Part shown: positions 1 to 6,500 of the stretch, in pieces | Numbering within the stretch: position 1 is the stretch's first letter | How the letters are laid out: every line of letters begins with the position of its first letter | NCBI GenBank assembly: GCA_964412395.1 | Contig: CAYPOY010000141.1 | Span: forward strand, 1 to 11,923 | DNA length: 11,923 nucleotides | DNA from: CAYPOY01 sp964412395 | Lineage (GTDB): Bacteria > Chloroflexota > Anaerolineae > B4-G1 | Direction of reading: 5' to 3' | Program-made: the position numbers and the translations under genes | The notes under the pieces: model-generated | Databases searched by the model: none | What the model was told of the DNA's origin: nothing | What the model saw: only the letters and a program-made list of their open reading frames with translations

Positions 1-69
1 CCTTATACTGCTTGTGATTCTGACCTGAATTTGCGAAAACTTGGCGAGGGTATCGAGACAAGCCTATGA
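1..69 (+). CDS. 3' end of an unidentified upstream gene (22 codons visible)
   Basis: Frame 1 is open from the window edge and closes at the TGA at 67-69. The visible tail is hydrophilic and ends in GEGIETSL. The stop shares bases with the ATG of the nuclease gene at 66 (ATGA overlap), the usual arrangement for translationally coupled genes in one operon. That overlap, and the lack of a strong ribosome binding site before 66, is the main reason to believe the frame is coding. The tail is too short to identify. A helicase partner would be natural before a RecB-family nuclease, but nothing in these residues shows it. Confidence 0.45.
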   Translation, partial: PYTACDSDLNLRKLGEGIETSL

Positions 70-980
70 CCCTACCCACCGACTTCCAATTCAGCCAGGC
101 TAGCCTCCAGGATTACGTGGACTGCCCGCGGCGATTCCAACTGCGCTACCTTCTGCGCCTGGCCTGGCCGGCCGTGGAGGCGGAACCCGCCCTGGAGAAC
201 GAGCGCCATCTCCAGCAGGGAGCGGTGTTCCACCGCCTGGTCCATCAGCACGTGCTGGGCCTCCCGCCAGACCAGTTGTCGAGCATGGTGACCGACGAGG
301 ACCTCCGCCGCTGGTGGCACAACTACCTGGCAGAGCCGCCGGCCGATCTGCCACCGTCACGCTACCCTGAAGTTGTCCTGTCCGCCCCGGTGGGTGGCCA
401 TCGGTTGGTGGCCAAGTACGATCTCGTTGCGGTAGCCCCTTCGGCAAGCTCAGGGCAGGCTCCTTCGGCTATGCTCAGGGCAGGCGCTGGACAGCGGGTG
501 ATCATTGTGGATTGGAAGACATCCCGCCAACGGCCCCGGCGGAAATGGCTGGCCGGGCGGTTGCAGACCCGGGTCTACCCTTGCCTGCTGGTTCGGGCTG
601 GATCCCATCTCAACGCGGGCCGGCCGTTTGAGCCTGAGCAGGTGGAGATGGTCTACTGGTTCGCCGACTTCCCAGGCAATCCCGAACACTTCCCCTATGA
701 TGCAGCCCAGTACGACGCGGACGGTGCCTACCTGACCTCGCTCATCGAGGAGATCAAAGAGCTTGCCCTGAGCTTGTCGAAGGGCCTGGGAGACGAAGAC
801 TTCCCCCTCACTACCCAGGAGCGGTGCTGCCGTTATTGTGCCTATCGTTCGCTGTGCCGGCGAGGAGTCGGGGCAGGTGTGTTCGATGAGGCTGATAACG
901 AGGCTGGAGATGAGCTGGATTGGGGCGACGATTTCGATTTCGCCCTTGACTTCGAGCAGGTTGCGGAGATTGAGTATTAG
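66..980 (+). CDS. PD-(D/E)XK (RecB/Cas4-family) nuclease with predicted Fe-S cluster
   Basis: This 304-residue protein has the motifs of the PDDEXK_1 nuclease family in order. They are a GxxxH motif (G52, H56), an acidic residue on a strand (D119 in AKYDLV), the D149-W-K151-T catalytic strand and the QxxxY helix motif (Q167, Y171). C20 together with C255-x2-C258-x5-C264 reproduces the one-plus-three cysteine pattern that binds a 4Fe-4S cluster in AddB and Cas4. It is therefore probably a metal-dependent cytoplasmic DNA nuclease, perhaps working with a helicase. No helicase domain is present, and no cas1 or cas2 is nearby, so a CRISPR role is not supported. The start at 66 overlaps the preceding stop; only a weak, distant GAGGG lies upstream. 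Two segments are repeat-derived: residues about 125-140, between D119 and D149, and about 233-240 (ALSLSKG). The C-terminus (residues about 270-304) is strongly acidic. Confidence 0.85.
   Translation: MTLPTDFQFSQASLQDYVDCPRRFQLRYLLRLAWPAVEAEPALENERHLQQGAVFHRLVHQHVLGLPPDQLSSMVTDEDLRRWWHNYLAEPPADLPPSRYPEVVLSAPVGGHRLVAKYDLVAVAPSASSGQAPSAMLRAGAGQRVIIVDWKTSRQRPRRKWLAGRLQTRVYPCLLVRAGSHLNAGRPFEPEQVEMVYWFADFPGNPEHFPYDAAQYDADGAYLTSLIEEIKELALSLSKGLGDEDFPLTTQERCCRYCAYRSLCRRGVGAGVFDEADNEAGDELDWGDDFDFALDFEQVAEIEY
438..485 (+). repeat. Two adjacent copies of a CCTTCG...CTCAGGGCAGGC repeat inside the nuclease gene
   Basis: Bases 438-460 and 462-485 are near-identical 23- and 24-base units. Both begin CCTTCGGC and end GCTCAGGGCAGGC; the middle differs (AA against TAT). 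In the protein they give an alanine/serine/glycine-rich stretch, SGQAPSAMLRAGAGQ, between two conserved catalytic-domain strands. The unit resembles an interspersed repeat I have seen widely in environmental bacterial genomes, often translated as DKLRTG or LSLSKG. That recognition is from memory. Confidence 0.75.
761..784 (-). repeat. Inverted copy of the CCTTCG...CTCAGGGC repeat inside the nuclease gene
   Basis: Read on the minus strand, this stretch begins CCCTTCGACAAGCTCAGGGC and ends AAGC. It is the same unit as at 438-485 in the opposite orientation. In the nuclease frame it encodes LALSLSKG, just before the cysteine-rich C-terminal segment. It stays in frame. Confidence 0.7.
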
Positions 981-989
981 CAGTAAAAT
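961..989 (+). promoter_or_regulatory. Candidate sigma-70-type promoter for the first secreted-protein gene
   Basis: TTGCGG at 961-966 and TAAAAT at 984-989 are separated by 17 bases. The -10 box matches TATAAT at five of six positions; the -35 matches TTGACA only at the first three. The element overlaps the last codons of the nuclease gene. It would start transcription near 996, about 44 bases before the ATG at 1040. It was found by eye, and chance matches are possible. Confidence 0.35.
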
Positions 990-997
990 GGAACGTG

Positions 998-1025
998 ATT
1001 CGCTATTCGCCGTTCGCAATTCTCA
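998..1025 (+). repeat. Imperfect heptamer array (ATTCGCN-like, four units)
   Basis: Four successive 7-base units, ATTCGCT, ATTCGCC, GTTCGCA and ATTCTCA, fill most of the gap between the nuclease and the first secreted-protein gene. It is a short-period array like the octamer arrays downstream but with a different unit. It precedes the ribosome binding site and would lie in the 5' untranslated region if the candidate promoter is real. Confidence 0.55.
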
Positions 1026-1027
1026 AC

Positions 1028-1033
1028 AGGAGG
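1028..1033 (+). promoter_or_regulatory. Ribosome binding site AGGAGG fixing the start at 1040
   Basis: AGGAGG lies six bases before the ATG at 1040, which opens directly into a signal peptide. The frame is open back to a GTG at 995, but that start has no ribosome binding site. It would also add 15 residues encoded by the heptamer array ahead of the signal peptide. Confidence 0.85.
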
Positions 1034-1039
1034 CACAAA

Positions 1040-3463
1040 ATGGACACTAGAAGACTACATCTCTCGTTTGCCTTGGCCTTTGGCCTGCTGGCCCTGGCAG
1101 GGGCACTGGCCCTGCTGAGAGCGTGGGGGAGTGGGTCGCCAGTGGCCCAGGCCGGGCCGCCCGCCCCTCTCGCAACCATCCCTTCCCCCGGCAATGGCAC
1201 CCGCTACGTATCATCGGTCAGCGGCAATGATAGTGGCAACGACTGCACCGGCGATGCCGCCCCCTGCCAGACCATCCAGCATGCAGTGGATCAGGCCACC
1301 GATGGCGACGAAATCTGGATCGCCACACAGGACAACACCACCCCCGCAATCTACACCGGCAGCAGCGGCGACTCGGTCATCGCACTGCACAAAAGCCTTA
1401 CCCTGCGCGGGGGGTACATCTATCTCCACTCGACTATGCCGCCGGTCAACGACTGGGCCCACGGCTTGACGCCCTCCTCCGTAGATGGCGAGGGGACCCG
1501 CCGCGCCCTCTACGTCAGTGGCGACGTGACGCCCACGCTGCGGATGCTGGCCTTTGTCAACGGTTATGCCGACCGGGGTGGCAACGTCTACGCCGAGGAC
1601 GCCCATGTCCGCTTCATCGCCACGCCGATAATGAGCGGTACTGCCACCTACGGCGGCGGGCTCTATCTCAAGAACTGCCGGGCTTCCTTCGATCCCGGTG
1701 ATCTCTCCCTCGATCCCGGCGGTCTGGATTGGACCGGCCAGCCAGGAATCAGCGGCTTGCTTCTGATTCAAAACAACGCTGCCCAGTACGGCGGCGGCAT
1801 ATACATCGAAAGAGGCATACCCATCCTGGCCGGACTGGCCGTCTACTCCAACGCGGCCACAGCCGACGGCGGCGGGTTCTACCTGCAAGGAGGACATCCG
1901 GTCGTCGCCGGCGGGCTCGTGTTGGAGAATCGGGCCGGAGACCGGGGTGGCGGCTTTTTCCTGGCCGATAGCGCCGCCCGCGTCGCCGGCACCGCTGTCT
2001 ACTCCAACACAGCCGCCGATGGCGCCGGCTTCTACCTGGATGGCCCCTTCGCCTTCTCCGAGGAAACCGTCCCCATCATCGCCAACAACTACGTGCGCCA
2101 TAACCGCACCACCTCCAGCCAGGGCGGCGGCTTCTACTTCCGCCAGGCCATCGCCGGACTGGTCAACAACGTCATTGCCGATAATCAGGCCACCGATGGG
2201 GCGGGCCTCTACCTGTGGGCCTCGTCGCCTCAACTCTTCCACAACACCATCGCTCAGAACGCGGGCAATAGCGGTGTTTACCTGACCCACAAGCCCGGTT
2301 CTATCTGGCCGCCCGTCGTGCCCATCCCCAGCCGTCCCACCCTCACCAACACCATCATCGCCAGCCACACGCTGGGTGTCTACATCGGCTCCACTGGCCT
2401 GCCCGACCCACTCCAGAACCGGGCCACACTGGAGGGCACTTTGTGGTGGGGCAACGGGAACGATACCGGCGGCTCCGGCCCAGTCGTCCACAGCACCGAC
2501 GTCTACAGCGACCCGCTCTTCACCTGCACCGGCGGCCCGCCCGATTGCGTGCTTCCGTATCACATCCTGACCAACTCGGCGGCTGTTGACGCGGGCGTGG
2601 TCGTGGCCCTGGCTATCCCCGGCAGCGATCTCTTCGTGGACATTGATGGCCAACTGCGCCCCTCCAATGGGCACTACGAAATCGGCGCAGACGAGGTCGT
2701 GACGCGTGCCTTCGACGCCTGGTTCATGCCCCCGGTCTCCACCCTGGGTACTGAGCCCGGCCAGATTGTCACTCACACCCACTGGTTGATGAACACCGGC
2801 ATTGAGACCGACACCTACGACCTGAACTTGTACAGCAGCGGCGGCTGGGCGGCGTTTCTAACCACCTCGCCCATCACCCTGAGCGCCCAGACCAGCACCA
2901 CCGTCCAGGTGCGGGTGACGGTGCCGGATACAGCCACCAGTGGCTTGCAGGAGACTAGCCGCATCACAGCTACCTCTCGGAGCGACCCTGACTGTCAGGC
3001 CTATGTCCTGGACAGAACGGAGGTCGTCACCGGCGAGCAGACCGACCTGGCCGTGGGCAAGTGGGCGGATACGGACACAGTGCAGCAGGGCGAGGCGGTG
3101 CACTACACCATCGTCGTCACCAATGCTGGGCCGCTGACGGAGACGCTGGCCGTCACGCTGACCGACACGGCCGTGCCCACGCGGGCCATCGGTGCCTGGA
3201 GCTTGTCGGCTGGCTGCACAGGCAACTTCGCTACCGGCATGGTCATCTGCACGCGGACGTTGCCGGGAGGCAGCGTACCGGTCAGCGAGAGCCTGGTGAT
3301 GGTCATCACTACCACGGACACCTACACCGGCCTGCTGGTCGACACGGCAGTCGTCGGCGCGGCGGCGCGCGACTCCGACACCGCCAACAACGTGGCTCAG
3401 ACAACGGTGGGGGTGACGCCGGGTTGGAAGGTTTACCTGCCGCTGGTGCTGAGGAACTCGTAG
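1040..3463 (+). CDS. Secreted beta-helix / DUF11 surface protein with YLPLVLRN tail (807 aa)
   Basis: Predicted exported protein. Residues 1-38 are a signal peptide: RR near the start, a Leu/Ala-rich core, and a cleavage motif AQA at 36-38. The YVS...DC...PCQTIQHAVDQA segment typically begins right-handed parallel beta-helices. Residues about 180-395 carry eight GGGxY-like turns (for example GGGLYL, GGGIYI, GGGFYL, GAGLYL). The helix closes with DIDGQLRP...YEIGADEV (about 537-553), the ending called 'choice-of-anchor Q'. Residues about 558-634 look like an immunoglobulin-type NEW3 domain. About 668-794 is a DUF11 domain (DLAVGKWAD...GEAVHYTIVVTNAGP). The chain ends KVYLPLVLRNS, with no LPxTG motif or membrane anchor. 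The role is probably cell-surface or extracellular; no catalytic residues can be assigned. It is paralogous to the next gene, sharing both ends at DNA level. Confidence 0.85.
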   Translation: MDTRRLHLSFALAFGLLALAGALALLRAWGSGSPVAQAGPPAPLATIPSPGNGTRYVSSVSGNDSGNDCTGDAAPCQTIQHAVDQATDGDEIWIATQDNTTPAIYTGSSGDSVIALHKSLTLRGGYIYLHSTMPPVNDWAHGLTPSSVDGEGTRRALYVSGDVTPTLRMLAFVNGYADRGGNVYAEDAHVRFIATPIMSGTATYGGGLYLKNCRASFDPGDLSLDPGGLDWTGQPGISGLLLIQNNAAQYGGGIYIERGIPILAGLAVYSNAATADGGGFYLQGGHPVVAGGLVLENRAGDRGGGFFLADSAARVAGTAVYSNTAADGAGFYLDGPFAFSEETVPIIANNYVRHNRTTSSQGGGFYFRQAIAGLVNNVIADNQATDGAGLYLWASSPQLFHNTIAQNAGNSGVYLTHKPGSIWPPVVPIPSRPTLTNTIIASHTLGVYIGSTGLPDPLQNRATLEGTLWWGNGNDTGGSGPVVHSTDVYSDPLFTCTGGPPDCVLPYHILTNSAAVDAGVVVALAIPGSDLFVDIDGQLRPSNGHYEIGADEVVTRAFDAWFMPPVSTLGTEPGQIVTHTHWLMNTGIETDTYDLNLYSSGGWAAFLTTSPITLSAQTSTTVQVRVTVPDTATSGLQETSRITATSRSDPDCQAYVLDRTEVVTGEQTDLAVGKWADTDTVQQGEAVHYTIVVTNAGPLTETLAVTLTDTAVPTRAIGAWSLSAGCTGNFATGMVICTRTLPGGSVPVSESLVMVITTTDTYTGLLVDTAVVGAAARDSDTANNVAQTTVGVTPGWKVYLPLVLRNS

Positions 3464-3508
3464 AACAGAAAACTGGTAGATTGGTAGACTGGGAAACTGG
3501 TAGATTGG
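3434..3508 (+). repeat. Copy A of a 75-base block: YLPLVLRN codons, stop, octamer repeat
   Basis: This block matches 8239-8313 at 73 of 75 positions; the differences are at 3459 (C/G) and 3469 (A/G). It starts exactly at the Tyr codon of the C-terminal YLPLVLRN and includes the TAG stop. It then enters an array of YTGGTAGA octamers. Identity ceases immediately upstream (GTT against ATC for the preceding codon) and downstream at 3509. Confidence 0.9.
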
Positions 3509-3557
3509 CACGAGGTAACTCGCTATGCACCAGTGTACCAAATCTACCAATCTACCA
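3474..3557 (+). repeat. 15-bp perfect inverted repeat between the two secreted-protein genes
   Basis: TGGTAGATTGGTAGA at 3474-3488 is the exact reverse complement of 3543-3557, with a 54-base loop. A second left arm, TGGTAGATTGG at 3498-3508, can pair instead with 3547-3557. Within the loop, CGAG-GTAA-CTCG at 3511-3522 makes a four-pair stem closed by a GNRA-type tetraloop. No T-run follows, so it is not a standard rho-independent terminator. It could still be a transcript end-stabilising or attenuating structure, or two oppositely oriented copies of the octamer repeat. Confidence 0.7.
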
Positions 3558-3579
3558 TTACGCAATACACAACACATAC

Positions 3580-3585
3580 GGAGGG
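3580..3585 (+). promoter_or_regulatory. Ribosome binding site GGAGGG fixing the start at 3592
   Basis: GGAGGG sits six bases before the ATG at 3592. The frame stays open 531 bases further upstream, through the preceding gene. This site and the signal peptide that follows decide the true start. Confidence 0.85.
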
Positions 3586-3591
3586 CATAAG

Positions 3592-6500
3592 ATGAACACG
3601 AAGAAGCTGCAACTCTCGTTAGCCCTGGGCCTGCTGGCCCTGGCCGGGGCACTGGTCCTGCTGGGGACGCTGGGAACCGGGCCGCCCGTGGCCCACGCCT
3701 GGCCGGTCACGCCGATGCCCAGCCCGACCCCGCCGGCTACCCGTCCGCCCGGCCCGGCCTTTGTCAAGCCGGGTGGCACCGGCGGATGGTGCCTGCAGAA
3801 TGACCCCTGCGGCTCCATCCAGTATGCCATTGACGAGTGCGAGCCGGGCAACGGAGACACCATCCATGTGGCTGCTGGCACCTACACCAACACCGGGGCG
3901 GCAGTCGTCACCATCACCAAGAGCATCACCCTCTACGGCGGCTGGGACGGCTCCCCGACCGGTGATGTAGTACGCGGCCCGAGCACCTACACCACTACGC
4001 TGGACGCCCAGGGCAACGGGCGCGTCATCTACATCACAGGGAACATTACTCCAACCGTCGAGGGGTTACAGATCACCGGGGGGAACGACAGTGGTCTTGG
4101 TGGTGCGCCCTCCGGCTATGACGCCGGCGGCGGAATCTACATCCGCTACGCCGAGGCCGTCATCAGCGGGTGCGTCGTCTATCAAAACACCAGCAACATG
4201 GATGGAGGCGGCGTCTACCTGCGTCAGAGTGACGCATACCTAAACGACAACACCATCCGCGCCAACACCAGCAAGTATGGCGGCGGTCTGGAAATGTACA
4301 AAGGGTCGCCTACACTCATCGGCAACATCATTGAGGACAATGCAGCGCGGGACGCTGCTGGAGGTGGCATTTACGCCGAAAGCAGCGCGTTTACCCTGCA
4401 GCATAACACGGTTCAGAGCAACACCGCCGTTACCGGCGGGGGCATATACGGCGTAAGTGACAGCAACGCTGTCATCGAGGCAAATACCGTGAGAAACAAC
4501 ACCGCCACCTGGAGTGGCGGTGGGCTGTACTTGCGCGGCAGCGGCCCTGTCACTTTACTTGACAACCTAATCCGGCAGAACACAGCCCAATACAGCGGGT
4601 CGACCAGCGGGCGCGGCGGCGGTCTTTACGCTTACTGTGGCGGCCCTTTCCCCTTGCAGCGAAATACCTTTGAAGGCAATGTGGCCGAAAGTCAGGGAGG
4701 CGCTGCGTATTTTGAATGGTGCAGCGGCAATCACGCCACGCTGGAGAACAACGTGATGGTCGATAATCAGGCGGCAGGCGCGGGCGGCGCGTTCGTTAGC
4801 AGTAAGGGCGGCTTGACCTTGCTGCACACCACGCTGGCCCACAACACGGGTACCAACGGCGTCTATGTGACCAACGGCAGCACCCTGGTCTTCACCAACA
4901 CCATCGTCTACAGCCACACCGTGGGCGTCAACAACGCTGGTGGCACTGTCTCGATGACCCATACCCTGTGGCAGAGCTATACTACCAGAGTTGCCGGTAC
5001 GGTGAGCGAAATAGACTGGTTCACCGGCACCGTCGCTTTTGCCGCCGACGGCTATCACCTGACCGCTGCCTCCGACGCCATTGACCACCCGAGTAGCGAC
5101 ACCGGGGTTGAAGAGGACATAGACGGCGAACCCCGCTGGATGGGCGAGTGGCCCGACCTCGGCGCCGACGAGTACCCCTTCCACGCCGACCTCTCCCTGA
5201 GCAAGGTGCGCCAGGGGAGCGGCCCGGCTGAGGCCGGCGATCCCATCACCTTCACCCTCACCGTCAGCAACGCGGCCACCTCGGAATGGGCAGCCGACGC
5301 CCGTGTGGTGGATACCCTCAGCCCGGAGAGCGCCGTGACCGCTCTGAACGCCAGCACGCCGGGCGGCGACTGCACCGCGGCCGGAGCCGTCGTCACCTGC
5401 ACGCTCTACGACGTCGCCACCGACACCCAGCGCACAACGACCGTCTGGGTCACCACCACCGCCACCTACGACGGCATCCTGACCGACACCGCCACCGTCA
5501 CGCCCATGGACGCCGTGGATCCCGACGGGGCGAACAACGGGGTCGGGCCGGTCACCGTCACTGTGGTCTACGTCCCGCCTGTGCCCGACCTGGGGGTGGA
5601 CAAGGCCGCGCCGGCCTACGCAAAACCGGGCGAGACCATCGTCTACACCGTCACCTGGGGCAACAACGGGTCGGCAGCAGCGACTTTGGCCGCTTTGACC
5701 GACACGCTGCCCACCGGCGTCTCCTTCGTCGCGGCCAGCCCGCCGCAAACAAGCGGTCCCAATCCCCTGGTCTGGAACCTGGGCGATGTGGCCCCTGGCG
5801 CGGGTGGCACCCACGTCGTCACCGTCACCGTCAACAGCGGCCTGGCCGACGGCACGGTGCTGACCAACACGGCCGAAATCGCCACTGCTGAAAACAAAGA
5901 CGATCACGATTACCCCGGCATAGCCTACACCGCTACGTTGACAGTTACGCTGCCCAACAACAACGCCATCTTCTCGGAGAGCAATCCGCCTCCCAATCTA
6001 CAGGTGAGCGATCAGGAGTGGGTTTGGAAAGACGCGGACATAGTTGATGCCGGTCAAGATGATATCTGTATCACTATTATGCCCAGCGCGCCGGACCCCA
6101 ACGGGGATTACCACGTTCATGCTGAGATCAGCAGCGAAACCCCAGAGTGTTGCCAGCCGAACCATCCCAACCAGGCGGACGCCCACACCTACCGGGTGGA
6201 TGTAGGCTTTCAGAAAGAGGCCAAGGCGTCCAAATGGATGTGGCTGACCGACCCGCAGAGCGGGGAGATCAACGGGCGCTACGAGCAGGAGTACTACCTC
6301 GACTTCCGTTACCACAACACCAACCCGGGCCGCCCCGACGTGGCCGACTACAGCGTGACCGACATACTTCCCTCCGAACTGACGTTCGACAGCGCGGCCT
6401 GCCAACCGCCAATGGACATTCAATTAATAGACGACCAAACGGTGGTATGGAGTATGCTGTCGGACTTCCCACTCCACGTGGACGACCGGGCGTGGATGCG

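Noticed and set aside
995..1039. GTG at 995 as the start of the first secreted protein
   Set aside because: It would add 15 residues encoded by the heptamer array in front of a clean signal peptide. It has no ribosome binding site, whereas ATG 1040 has AGGAGG at ideal spacing.
1211..2782. 523-codon open frame on the minus strand
   Set aside because: It is antisense to the beta-helix gene. The Gly/Val/Ala-rich translation has no domain, as expected for a GC-rich antisense shadow.
3434..3463. YLPLVLRN as an LPxTG-type sortase signal
   Set aside because: LPLVL lacks the TG, and no hydrophobic membrane segment with a basic tail follows; the chain ends at once.
3061..3591. 531-base upstream extension of the second secreted-protein frame
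   Set aside because: It overlaps the DUF11 coding region of the preceding gene in another frame, gives low-complexity Arg/Gly/His-rich sequence, and ignores the ribosome binding site and signal peptide at 3592.
3464..3591. Rho-independent terminator after the first secreted-protein gene
   Set aside because: The inverted repeat is AT-balanced with a long loop and no following T-run.
4567..5907. 446-codon open frame on the minus strand
   Set aside because: It lies opposite the beta-helix and DUF11 coding region, which has clear family motifs. Glycine/valine/aspartate-rich shadow.
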